The notes beneath the pieces are model-generated. The model made no database searches and had not been told where the DNA came from. It worked only from the letters and a program-made list of their open reading frames with translations. This document shows, in pieces, positions 11,347 through 23,500 of a DNA stretch of 64,000 nt. Source of the stretch: Symsagittifera roscoffensis. Taxonomy: Eukaryota > Xenacoelomorpha > Acoela > Convolutidae. Location of the stretch: positions 85,336,890 through 85,400,889 of the forward strand of contig NC_087062.1 of assembly GCF_963678635.1 (NCBI RefSeq). Reading direction: 5' to 3'. Position 1 is the first letter of the stretch. Each line of letters begins with the position of its first letter. A program made the translations under genes and the position numbers.

Positions 11347-14300
11347 TTATGATCTCAAGCCCTCCTGTGATTGGTGGGAAGGATCACGGGAAGTTGAAAC
11401 TTCGCGAAAAGTACACACATGTCATGCATGTAACGGTCAGAAATTTGACAGGTGTGTAAAACCTTTTAAGCTTACATTTAATGAACAATAATTTATTTTT
11501 TTAATTTGAAAATTGAAAACTGAAATTGAAATTGAAATTGATTCAAATGGTTTCAATTTGAAAAATGATTAGAACAACTGTTTTAAATCACAGTCAAACA
11601 GGCAACTGTTTTCACAAAAAATTTTTCTTGATTGTTTTCAAGATCAAGTACCGCGCAATCATTCGATACGTCAAACATCCGAACAACGAAAAAGCGTTAG
11701 AAACATCCGAAAAACGAAAAAATGTTAAGCATGCGAAAAACAAAAAAAATGTTAAGCATGCGAAAAACAAAAAAAAATGTTACAAACAGCCGAAAAACGA
11801 AAAAGTGTTAAACATCCGAAACACTGCTGTACTAGGTCAAACCTCCGACATGCTCAAAAAGTAGAGCAAATATTCAGTTTTTGTCGTTCGCTTAAAAGGT
11901 ATTGTATTGGTCGAATCAAATGTGACAGCGCAGTCGCGGCAAGGTATCCCGATCTGGGCCAACTGTTGGAAAGGTTCTATATGAAAACAACGATAGCCGG
12001 TTACTCTGCAAGTAGCACAGAATGTTCCCCTCATAGCTTATTAAAAGAAACAATGGGTTCGATTGATAGATCTTTTTGTTTCAATTTGTAAGTAAAGTTA
12101 TAAGTCCCGGTTAGGTTTCATCATAGTCGATCTAGTCTTAGAATTAAAGTGATGTTTATTTAAACAGAAAAATTAAAAAAGGTGATTAAATTGAAACGTT
12201 TAAAGGTTAAGCACAATTATTCATCTTGTATTAACCTTTACCAATGGGAGGGGATTTATAATTTATGAACATATAACTTTACTCTCTCCTACAAACTTTT
12301 GCCGGGAATTAATTAAAAAGTTATTGTCCGCTGCTCGTCGAGAAAAGAGCATAATGTCTAGTGCCTGCTCTCAGTTGAGAGTTGGCAATTACCAGAGCGG
12401 TTGCTCTCGGTGTCTGTTTTCATTGTTTTATTAAACTTAATAAATTGTTTTACTTGAAATCTTTAAGTGTTGACTCTACGAAAAAAAAATTGCGATAATT
12501 TTAGTTTTCAATTTTTTAGTTTTTGCGAAAATTTGTTTAGTTTTAAATTTTTAAAGAAAAAAATGAGAAAGGAAGACATATGCATTTTAATGATTTTTTA
12601 TATTAAAAAATCTGTATCTAGTTTATCTGGAGAAACTCATAATATTTTATTCTGCCTTAGGAACTTTAAAATTCGGAGCAGTGGGAAAATCATCTATATT
12701 CAAAGCCAAAACAATAGACACACTCAACTTGACTAGCATCGTGGATAAATATTAAGTTCCCTCGATCATCCGTTAAACTTAATTAAAAATCATTTCCAAT
12801 ATTACAAAAGTATTAAAAAATACAACTATTTTTTTTTCAAATAATTGTCGTTTTTTTTTTTGGTGTGATGTGATGAAAGGAGCTGAACAAAAAAAACTAA
12901 GGGTTAGATATAATATGCAGCCATACTAAAATAAGCAAATTGAAAAATAAGCAAATTGAAAAAGCAAATTCGATTTTTTTTGAAAGTTTTCTGAGGTTTT
13001 TTTGAGTTTTTGAAAAAATTGATTCGAAAAATGCGCTAAAAGACTCGAAGTAAACTAATTTTACCCGAGTAAAACTAAAATTTTCCTTTTAATTTAAGCT
13101 ATTCTTATCTTTTGAACAATTAATCAATTAAAATAAAACTGCTCGCTCGCTCTATTCGCTAGAAATCAGACGAAAAACCAAAATTTTAAACCGGTTTTTC
13201 TCGACACTGGGTAAATGTTTTCAAAAATTTTAAATGTGGTTCGAATCACGACTTTAGGAGCACTAAAATAATATATCACTCAACCCAGTCCGATGATTAT
13301 TTGTGGTACTTGATTTCGCGTGGAAAAAAAAACGCACCCGAGTACAAAGTTCCTCCGGAACAATTAGAAAGTGTATCAGCGACCTATCGAGATTAAAATC
13401 GGCGTATTGAAACGTCTTAACTTTGAGGTTTTTGAACGACATATTATAACGTAATTATTATATAAGTTCGGATGTTTGTCGTTGCGGACGGATGTTTGGC
13501 ATATCGGATAAGTGCCCTATATCCTTTCATTATCAGAATTTCAAAGTGTTTAAAAATTAGTTATTTGAACAATAAAGTTAATTACATAATTGACTACAAG
13601 GTGTGGTAACATCAGAAAGTTCAACAATTAATTATATAATCAAAGACATTAATTGCGTAATCCACTTCAAGATGTAGTAACTTCAGAAAATTTTAGAACT
13701 AAACCTCGGTTATCATATTTAATGATGTTATTACATAATCCACTCAAATGTGTGGTAATATCAGTAAGTTAAGCAAATAAGTATGTAATCATTGATGTCA
13801 TTACATAATCCATTACAAGGTGTGGTAACTTTCAAAAAGTTTCAGAAGTAATTAGGTTATCTCATTTAATGAGGTTGTTACATAAGCCACTACAAGATGT
13901 GATAACTTCAGAAACTTAAGCAAACAATTTGTAATCATTCAAGTTATTGCATAATCCACTACAATGTGTGGTAACTTCAGAAACTATGCAAATAGTTATG
14001 TAATCATTGTTTTAATTACTTATTTATGTAATCATTGACGTTATTACATAATTCATTACAAGGTGTGGCAGCTGTCACGGCACTGGAAGAGTGGGCGAAG
14101 ATGGCAATGAAGCTACTTGTGGTAGTTGCAGCGGCAGAGGCTTCAGAGAATGCTGCGCTTGCAATGCGACAGGATTCATCACGTACGTCGTTACAAAGTT
14201 TTTTTTTGCAAAATTTAAAAAAGTTGTTCCTCGAAATTTTTGAAATTGAGAAAATCTTTGTGGAATTGCCTTTGCTAGGAGAATTACCTTTTAGGTTTTT

Positions 14301-14973
14301 TATTCATTTTTCAGCGACCAAATCAGGGGCTGATCTATATTTTTCTCGAATGGGAATTTTCAAAACTGTTTCGTAAATTTTGTCGACCTTTTTTCAGGTC
14401 TATAAAAAACTATAAAAACCCTATTTCAACAATTTATTTGGGGCGCGCTCTCCCATTCAAAATGATCATACATTCGCTCCGAAGGCTCCTTAAGAAAATT
14501 TTAGGGTTGGTCGGCCAAAATCTGATGTCAATTAGGCGTTAACTTTTTTGAGTTAAATGTTCGTATTTTTGTATTCAAGAGATATAAATTTGGTTGTCGC
14601 CGAATACAAAGAGAAAGATGACTTCCACTTCGAGGGATCTCAAGTGGGGGTTCCAGATGAGAAGCTTGAAGACGTCATTGGAATAAAGATGTACAATGAC
14701 GAACAGTACCCGTTTATACCCCCCATTCCTCACTACCCCGAATCAGCCACTCTAGATGACGCTGTAATGAGTATACTTCAGAAACATCACGAGAAATACG
14801 CGGTCAAAAAAAGCGACTACAAACGAGTTCTGAAACAGAAGCACTCTTTGATGGCTATTCCTGTATCTGAGGTGGATCTAACTTACAAGGAGAAAGAATA
14901 CAAGGCATGGGTGTATGGATCAGAGAAAAAAGTGTATTGTCCAGAAATGAAGAAATGTTGCTCGATTTTGTAG
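11347..14973 (+). CDS. SSUH2: SSUH2-like, copy 3, truncated at the 5' end by the duplication
   Basis: Exons about 11347-11451, 14063-14182 and 14580-14973. The encoded protein is identical to copy 2 in every visible residue, and the introns differ only by a few bases, so this is a very recent duplicate. As in copy 2, similarity to the ancestral gene starts inside the first exon and the sequence upstream is spacer. The open frames can reflect selection or simply lack of time to decay. An assembly duplication is possible, but the small differences between units argue against a simple copy. Confidence 0.7.
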
Positions 14974-16311
14974 ATTCGTCTTTGTATAAATACCAAAAAA
15001 ATAATCAGTTAATTGCACAAAACAAAATCAGATTTTTCCAGTTTTTCACGTGTTAATCTCTTTTGAATTAGAATTTTGCACAATATACCCCAAACGAAGG
15101 TTAAAGGGGAAAATCGATTAAAAGCAGAGCGCTATGTCTCTCAAAAACGCTGAATAAGGGCGGACGTTCGGGAAGGTTTTTGCAATTTTTGACTTAAAGT
15201 TTTGACTACGCTAATTCGTATCAGTCCATATAACTGTTTCAATAATTCAAGCATTATTATCCACGAAAAATTTTGAACAGAGTGAGCAAAAATTTCCATT
15301 TTCCCGCTCAATCTGTTTTAGTTGTTAGTCAATAACAATTGATGACTAGAAAACAAGTGATAGAAAATTGGGTCATTTTCAAATTTTTGCAATTTTTTCG
15401 GTGAACTGATAAATATTTTTTTCTTAGTTGCAGTTTTTGATAGAACTATGATCTCTTTTTCGATTCATTGCAATAATCATTTGTTGAACAAAATGATTAC
15501 AGTCTGATTGTTTTTGCTATTTCCAGAGCAGGTCATTCAGAGAGCAGCTCGCTAAAATTTGCTAAGCTATTAGAATTTGTCAAGAAAAAAACGTTGTTTT
15601 AAACATTTAGTGCTTGTTCTGAACTATTGTAGGAGCTTTCTTAATCTCTCCGCATGAAACATAACTTGGCGAAAATGAAACATCTAACCTGAAATATCTA
15701 ACCTAAAACATCTAACCTGAAACATTCTCTGCAATCATTTTCCCTCTTTTTATCCCAAATAGACCTTTTATTTAGTTGAATACAACTGTGTAATTTTTTG
15801 TCCGCGAGAGCTAACTAAAACAAGTCGGTGCGCATCTCCAACAGCTCAAGTTTTTTCACATCACATTATTTGGCAAGTAAATACAAGATTTTCAAAACAA
15901 AAACTCCAATATTTTCAAGTTTGCATGCTGCAATATGAAGAATCCAAAAATAACGGTTTCCCTAGAAGCAATTGTACATTTTAGCAACTCCAGCTCGTAC
16001 AAGTCTTTTGGTTAAGTGTTGATTGATAGCTTTGTGAATCTTTTCATCATCCAAGTTTTTCTTAAATTGTGTCTCGATCAATCATTTATTTGATAACAAA
16101 ACGAATTTTCACATTTTTAGCAACAATTTTTGATAGAGTATTTTCAATCCTGTCTCTTCTAGCCTTAACGACTATTTAAACAAAATGTTTAACACCTTTT
16201 TGAACTGTTTGATACCTTGCAAGCCAAGTTCCATAAAAAAGACAAAGAGAGGAGTGATAACTAACCCACACTCAAGTGTGAAGCAAGTAGTTATTTTTCT
16301 TTAAGTTAGTT

Positions 16312-16578
16312 TCAACAATTCGCTTGCAATTGCATATATTTTTTAACGTTTTCTTCGATACTGTTTTTTCCAATTTCAACGTTTTTGAAATGTGAAGAAA
16401 AAGTTGCAAGTTTTGATTTTATTTCATGTGGATTAACTAAATAGCGTGGAACGTATCCAAAAAATATCCAATTTTCGTTTTTGCTAAAAGGGAGGCAGTA
16501 GAAAAAACGTTTTTTTGCTAGAACTGGTTCTGACTTATTGTTTGGTTTTATCAGACTCATGCTCCCAAATTTATTCAA
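16312..16578 (-). pseudogene. Unrecognised minus-strand ORF in spacer 3, extends past the repeat edge
   Basis: Third copy of the spacer ORF, with a few amino-acid changes near its start. Because it lies at the original right edge, its upstream part is uncut: the frame extends beyond the repeat boundary at about 16560, through LNKFGSM, to 16578 and a little further. This shows that the duplication took in only the downstream part of a longer minus-strand coding region. Around 16600-16680 a second frame is open after a TTTCTGTTTCAG-like acceptor. Product unknown. Confidence 0.45.
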
Positions 16579-17079
16579 GTTTGTGTCCTTCCATTTTTAT
16601 TTATTCTCGCCTCACGTCATCTGTTTCTCGTTTTTTTTCCCTTTCTGAAAATCCTGGTCTGTCAAAAAAAGACAAGCTTGTTGACTGAAACAGAAAAGAT
16701 AATGTCATTTCCTTGCTTCGAGTACTGTTTTGCGGTAATCACTGTTTTGCGGAACGTTCACATTGAAGCTATCAAGGTTTTTCTGTTTATCATTTTTGAA
16801 AAAGACTCAGTTCTGCTTTCGGCTTTGGTTTCAAGGTAAAATGATGTTGCCATACTTTTTAAGTCGGCAATTTGATTATGACTAGTTTTGAGTTTTTGCT
16901 TGTCTTAATCAATTTCTTTTCTCTGCCGCAGAAAGTCCGCCAGTCATGCCTTCTCGTGTTTTTCTCAGGAAATTTTGTCGCTTTCGCAAAAGGGGTAGAA
17001 CTCGTAATTTGTAATTTTGTGCTGACTTATTTAGCTAGTCTACGTCCTAATTTAACATAAACACTCCTTTCTTATGATT

Positions 17080-17680
17080 ACATTGAATCTTGTTTTGCAA
17101 TGCTTTGGGCGTTAGAACAACAGCCTTGTGGTTGTACTACTGCAAAAACTCTGTGATCATGGTCCGTTTTTTTCTAAAACTTTGTAGGTAATTGTAATAG
17201 TCACGACCAGATTGGACGTTGAATCTTTAATTGAAGCTTTTCCAGTTCTTGTTGCTCATCAATCTGCTCGTTTTCATGTTCTCATAGTCAGTAAAATTTT
17301 TGCCCAGTAGATTATGATTTCTAAATTTGCTAAAAATTTTTTCTAAGCTTTTATTGTTGACAAGTCAAGCTTGGCTGGGTTGTCAAACCACTCATAAAAA
17401 AAAGCATTTTGTTTCTCTAGCTCGCCCAGAAATTTCGTAATGCCAAGATTTTGTGCTACTCCAAATTTCATGGAAGTCAATTCAATTGCTTTTTTAATAA
17501 CAGCTTTTTTTGTGAATCAAAAAGAAGATTAGGTGTAACTTGATCAAATTAAAGTCGTATCTACCTCTGTTGTAAACAAAAACAGGTAAAGTATTAACAT
17601 ATCTCTCAAGATTTTCTTTCAATTCAATCAGTTGATTTTCTGATTTCTCAAAAACTGAGTTGTCATATCTGCTTTCCCAT
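17080..17680 (-). pseudogene. Decayed family-B DNA polymerase of protein-primed (Polinton-like) type
   Basis: Reading the minus strand from about 17640 downwards, three features in several frames match the exonuclease region of DNA_pol_B_2-type polymerases: LPVFVYNRGRYD (about 17545-17625), a KFG...FLG stretch ending in FFYEWFDNPAKL (about 17370-17520), and a YN-x-K-x-V-V-like stretch (about 17110-17150). The frames are broken by stops and shifts, so it is dead. Such polymerases belong to Maverick/Polinton elements, related virus-like elements and linear plasmids. No integrase, capsid or ATPase gene was recognised. The Lys-rich stretch upstream (about 17700-17950) may belong to the same protein. 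Plus-strand ORFs here are shadows. Confidence 0.6.
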
Positions 17681-17689
17681 TATATATAG

Positions 17690-18420
17690 TTCTTGCCTTT
17701 AGTTCTGCACCCTGCATTCCACTGTAATGTTCCTTTTTTGTTAATTGTTTTCACTTTGACTTTTTTCCGGGTAACTGTAATCTTTTTGCCTTTTTTGTTT
17801 CACCTGTTTTCTCTTCCTGAGAGTCGGAGATTTTGGTTTGTGAGGTGCTGTTGGGCTGTTTTAAAGCAGGTCATTGATGTCGTTTTGGTCAACTTGACCT
17901 GTTACAATCCTAGTACCGATTTTGAGCGTTCGACCCGACTCCGATGCATGCTTATGCCAAAATATTGGGATGCTTAGCGGGACATTTTGTTCTGCCAATT
18001 GCGCCATGTCTTAAAACTATTTTCACTTACAAACTACAAATGACTAACTCTGACTTCGCTCGGAGCTGTCTTTCAGTTCAGTTGCTTGGAAAAATAGTTT
18101 ATGCTGATAAATGGCTCCGTGAAGCGACAGTTCGTAACGGTCGACAATTTGTTACAAGCTACAATTTGTAACAATAATTCTGCGCAATATTCCTCTCGTG
18201 CCGGGTGTAAGCGCAACGGCGCGAAGTGGAGCAAGCGTATTTTACTTAAGCCAATGCCTCGTTACGAAATGCCGCCAGTTACGAGTTGTCGGCTGTTACG
18301 AATTGTCGCCTTACCAAAGGGCTCAACAATTCTCACTAGCACAATCGAACAAAAGTTAATCTGACAACCAAAGGCTGAAAATGCTGGAAATTTTTGCTCA
18401 AAATTATAGTAATTTCATGT
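17690..18420. other. Decayed element flank with repeated GTTACGAATTGTCG motifs
   Basis: At 18120-18320 the motif GTTACGAATTGTCG and its complement (CGACAATTTGTTAC, CAGTTCGTAACGG) recur at least five times in alternating orientation, giving an imperfect palindromic cluster. A related cluster (GCGACGAATTGTCGCTAC) is at 28565-28665 in an LRRC34 intron. Probably terminal or subterminal repeats of a transposon. No gene is supported. Confidence 0.4.
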
Positions 18421-20180
18421 GTGCTTAGTTTAGTTTAGACTCAGTCAAGAATTGCAGCCAACAGAGCTTAAGCCGAGGATCAATTATTCCCCAGTCAGCG
18501 TCAGCAGATAACATGGAGGATAGAACTGTGTTTTTATAGGTCGACATCAATTAGATGCTATGTCAGAATAGGTGGTTCATTGTCGGCATCTACGAAGTCC
18601 AGCGGCTCTTATCGACATATATATTTTTTAGAATATGTGCAAAATATTTTTGTTCATTCGGCTTGGAGCGGACTGAAACTTTTGAAAACCAAATAAAATC
18701 AAACAAAAAAGGTTGGAAAAAAACGAGTAAAAATTTTCAAGTTTTTGCAGGTTTTAGTTTTGGGTCTTTAAGGATTTTTTTCAACAAACGCCAAAATAGG
18801 CTTCAAATTTGTTTTTTTTTGAAAATAAAATTGTACGGGATATTTTTGAGTTATAGACATTTGCGTTTGGTTTTTCGCAACACCAAAAATCATAAACAAT
18901 TAGTCCAAAAATCAACTATTAACATTACAATGACCGAATAGGATTTGTATAGTTCAAAAAAAATCGATTACAAGGGCAAAATTTTTTTTGTACAAAATTC
19001 GAATAGAATACGTATAAAAATATGTTTAGAATCTGTATAAATTCGATCATAATCAATTGAAATGCCTTTATCATGCACCAGAAAAATAAACTAAATTGCC
19101 AAAAAATGATTTATATTGTTTGAAAAATCAATTTTTTGTGGCCAAAAACATGATTCACAATCGCAGCTGATTGAGACCACAATATTTTTAACTGCAAATT
19201 AAAATCAAGAATTCGTCTAAAGGAATGTGTTTTGACCTGAAAGGTGTCAAATACAAGAAAAGAGGGAGGTTTCTTCTAATTATTTTTTCAATCCTTCACC
19301 CAATCAAGATCTAGCAGTACAAATAGAGCTAAGTCAATTCTCCATTTTTCAGGAAAAAAAGGTAAAAGTTAATTTTTCAAGCCAATTTTATTGATTTTGA
19401 TAATTTTCAACAAAAAAAAAACAAAAAACAAAAAACTTTTGTCAATTCGAAGTTTTTCCTTAAAAAATTTAACAGAAATACTGCGCATTTCTTACAGTAA
19501 CTTACTTGTCGAAATTGTGTACAAAAAGCTGTACATGATCAGTATTTAATCTGTACCAGTATTTACACTAAAAAATTGATTATTAGAGAATATTGAAACA
19601 ATTATAATTACTTTGAAATGCATTGGGTCATAATCAGTTTAATAATTTAAAGAAATCCAACATTTAGTTCATAAATATGTACTACGCTGATGAACTTTTA
19701 TTTGAACTTGCGATAATTGATTGCAATCTTCATGTAGGCATATTGAGTTAGCAAAAATTTACATTTATTGAAATGAATGAACAAAGTTTTTGATACGGGT
19801 AACAACCCGGAATAACTAAGAAATTTTATTTGAAAAATTTGTATTTCACAGATTGCAGAAATTTGTCTGCTAGTTCCAGCCTATTTGTTGATCAATTAAA
19901 AAAAAAAGCCAAAATGACCTAATTTTGGGTTAAAATTTTGGTTGAGAATTTCGGAGTAAACGATGCACCATAAAAATTCTGATGAAATTCTAAGCAACTT
20001 TTGTTCTGTTCATTTTTTGTCTAATCTTAACCCAGTTTGAGAAAAACGTGTTTGAAAACTCAAGTTTTGTTCATTTTGTTTGGATAATTTAAATCAGCAC
20101 TATCATATTACACTTGAAAAATTTTCAATTGAGAGTTTTACATAATTTATATTAAAGACTATTAAAATTGTTTAGATACG
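18421..20180. other. AT-rich intergenic DNA
   Basis: No coding exon, RNA gene or clear transposon was recognised. The longest ORF (18555-18941, plus) has a low-complexity Phe/Lys composition typical of AT-rich non-coding DNA. Confidence 0.5.
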
Positions 20181-20273
20181 TTGACAACGGCTATGATTTC
20201 CCAAAAAGAGGCGAGATCAATTCACAAAAATGGTTGCGTTTTCAATTGTGAGCAGGTTTACGGCATAAATTGG

Positions 20274-20473
20274 NNNNNNNNNNNNNNNNNNNNNNNNNNN
20301 NNNNNNNNNNNNNNNNNNNNNNNNNNNNNNNNNNNNNNNNNNNNNNNNNNNNNNNNNNNNNNNNNNNNNNNNNNNNNNNNNNNNNNNNNNNNNNNNNNNN
20401 NNNNNNNNNNNNNNNNNNNNNNNNNNNNNNNNNNNNNNNNNNNNNNNNNNNNNNNNNNNNNNNNNNNNNNNNN
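20274..20473. other. Assembly gap of 200 N
   Basis: Exactly 200 unknown bases, so probably a fixed-size scaffold gap of unknown true length. It lies just upstream of the first recognised LRRC34 exon, and 5' exons may be hidden in it. The open stretch at 20181-20273 on its left could be an exon but has no recognised similarity. Confidence 0.97.
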
Positions 20474-20541
20474 GCTCGAAAAAGCACCAGGAATAAATTG
20501 CTAAAAAGTTTCCATCGTTAATAGTTCAGACTCTGTTCTAG

Positions 20542-23500
20542 TGACAGCGGTGGTTATCTTCTCAACCTAGCTGGAAACAACCCACCTGTTGCGAGGGGGT
20601 CCCACAGCACCTAGAATTGAGGACGAGGACATAGAGGTACTATGTGCAGTGGTGAAGGACAGTCCCTGCATACACGAAGTTGACTTGAGATACAACAATC
20701 TCACTGACAAGTCCGCCCAACATATCGCCACAATGCTCAAGGTAAAAATAACCCAAGAAAACGATTGCTAGTATGTTCGTATATTGCTAGTATGTTCGTA
20801 TATATGACTAATGGTCCTTTTTAGATATTATTATCATGAAAGGTTTTACAGATTTATGGTAAAAGTATGACACTTAAGTCTGAAAGACCAAAGCAAAATG
20901 AGCTCACTAATGAAGCAAAACTGCTCTTGTCCGAGCAAGGCCCTGAAGGCTTCCCAAGTCCTTTAAGGTGACTAAAGAAAATGTATGATTTCTTTTTCAA
21001 ACCTTCCCACAGGCGCAAAATTAGGTAAAAAATTATTTATTTTGCATCTAATAGCAAATTATACCAATTAAATAGCTGCCTCAATTGTAGTTTGAATGAT
21101 TTCTGAGCTGGGCTACTTTGCCAGCACTTTCACCACGCGCCGAATTTTTTTCCCGAATTGATTGTTACAAGGTGGCAAATTTCAATCCAGCATGTTTATT
21201 ACGAAAAATTGTAGCAGGTGAAAAACTCTAAGCTCTATAATGGGATTCGTTTTAAGCTCTATATTAAAAAAATATCCGTCAAAAATTGTGAACTAAAAAG
21301 ACCAAATTTGCGTGGAGAAAAATCCACAGTGCACAAATTTTACTTTGAAAGTTGAAGTGGGTACAAGTGTGATAGAGGGGTCCCGTTAAAACCCAAATGT
21401 GAGAAAGGGGTCCCAAATTACCTTAATTTTAGGCAAATAAGGCAAATAACTAATTCCAAAAGAACCGTCAGTCGTTTTAAAACTTTTTCTCAAACGTAAA
21501 CAACTTTCCTCATTCGCGCAACTTATTCGATTCGTTAATTTACATCATCAAAGCACTTAATGGAACAACTTTGAGGCACTCTGTTTGCATTAGGGACCCG
21601 GTTAGTTTCTTGGGACCCCTCTATCACACTTGTACCTTGAAGTCAGAATTATAGACAAAAAGGAGTTCACAAGCTTATCACCCCGCGTTTTTAACCCCCT
21701 TTTTCTTAACTCCCTCTCATATAACGCCAATAAAAAACACCACTACAATTGAACCCATTTTTAAAACCAAATGTTAGAACCAAAAAGAAATTCAATTGAA
21801 AGGAAATCGGAACCATAGCGTCGAAAAACATAAAAGCTTTAATTGAGAAAGCTTTTGAAAAACAAAACGAAATAACATGCAAGCGCTAAATATGGTTTGG
21901 ATTTGAACAGAATTGACCTTGCCGATAGTCTAGACTTTGATATGAGCTTGAAAACGAATCCCATTGGCATGATTCAAAATGTTCGCAAAAAATAAGAAAA
22001 TTTCTCCAAAAATGAACTGATCTTGAATTATTTCTGGCTGATAATAGACTTATTGGGTGAAATTAACTTAAATATGACATGAAAACTGGATGTGACCAAA
22101 TTTTTGATCAATCTAATGAAAGCTGTTTTCAAATTCCGATCTTATTAAATTTAAGATTGAAGTAAAACTTATTGGAATTTTTGAACCATCTGATTTTGTC
22201 AATTTATTTTGACTCGGCATACAACGCAAGTTGTAACAGGTTTGCCAGACCCTAATCCGAACCTAGCGTTCCACCAAAGGAGCTGTCGTCGGGATAAAAC
22301 TGCTACAGACAGCATTATCAATTGCGAATCAAGGCAATGCAATGTTTTAAGTCTCTGGGTTGCTGCAAGTAGACATTTTTTCTCAAAAAAATGATGAAAA
22401 ACTTTTTAATTTTAAAATATATACAGAAATTAATTGAAAAAAGTTTAGGTTAAGGTTATTCCATAGCGCAATCGAAATGCAAACAAATTTTTCTCGTCGT
22501 AAGCCTGCAATTAACTCTGCACTTTTTGGTTTGGGACTCGGTACATTTTCTTTCTGTAATTTGCTGCCCGCTCGAGGTGTTAAAGAAATTAAGTTTTTAA
22601 AGGGAGACGTTTTTCTGCAAGTTGGCAAATTTCAATCCAGCATATTTATTACAAAAAATTGTAGCAGGTGAAAAACTCTGCTACTTTAAGCTCTATATTA
22701 AAAAAATATTCGTCAAAAATTGTGAACTAAAAAGCCCAAATGCGTTGTTTTAGGTCTCTGGGTTGCTGCAAGTAGACATTTTTTCTCAAAAAAATGACAA
22801 AAATTTTTTTTATTCTAAAATATATACAGAAATTAATTGAAAAAAGTTTAGGTTAAGGTTATTCCATAGCGCAACCGAAAGGCAAACAAGTTTTTCTCGT
22901 CGTAAGCCTGCAACTTACTCTGCACTTTTTGATTTGGGACTAGATACATTTCCTTTTTGTAATTTTCTGCCAGCTCGAGGTGTTAAAGAAATTAAGTTTT
23001 TAAAGGGAGACGTTTTTCTGCAAGTTTGCGATTTTGTTTTCAAGTGCTGGGGTGTGAATCACTGAAACTCGATCGTATATTATAATGCCAGCCCTCTAAA
23101 GCATTTGTTGTTCTGGCCAAACCGGATGTTGCCGCATCTCTTTGATTCCATAGTGAAGGAGGTAAAAGGACTTTTCAATTCAGGACGAGACTTCTTATGA
23201 ATTTACGTCCAAAATAAAGGCAAAGCTTCTCAACTTCTAATATTTTTTCCATTTTTTTATGGTGCGATTGTATACTATTTGATTTCATTCGACTTTTTTT
23301 CTGTTCGAGTTTTCTCTTTTTTTTTTTTTGAAAGGAAGTGAGGGTAACATTCTAACTGTAAGAGTAACGTTTTCTAATCATTTCGGCAACTTTTCTCAAA
23401 AATTTTGAAAAAGTTGAAAAAATATTTAGACAGATTGGACTTCGTAAATTTTTGCGAAACGCTTGAGCAGCAGCCTGGTCAAAATCCAGCAAAATCTTCT

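Larger units (their letters stand above)
4638..16560. repeat. 5.2-kb head-to-tail tandem repeat, two full units plus a partial third
   Basis: Sequence from 4638 recurs at offset 5217 (from 9855) and again 5218 further on (from 15073), ending at about 16560. Units 1 and 2 differ only by a few substitutions (for example near 6426 versus 11643, and 9295 versus 14513) and homopolymer length. Each unit consists of about 1.49 kb of spacer joined to a 5'-truncated SSUH2 gene. The spacer/gene junction follows TCAGACTCATGC. In units 1 and 2 this runs into TTTTATGATCTC of the coding exon; after the third spacer it runs into unrelated TCCCAAATT. The last roughly 70 bp of the third spacer (from about 16496) carry several substitutions not in the other two. 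Confidence 0.9.

Noticed and set aside
17693-18364. Three overlapping plus-strand ORFs
   Set aside because: They lie opposite the decayed minus-strand element and have no similarity or codon pattern of their own.
20181-20504. ORF running into the N gap
   Set aside because: Most of it is unknown bases; the readable 30 codons match nothing firmly. It may be an LRRC34 exon but cannot be claimed.
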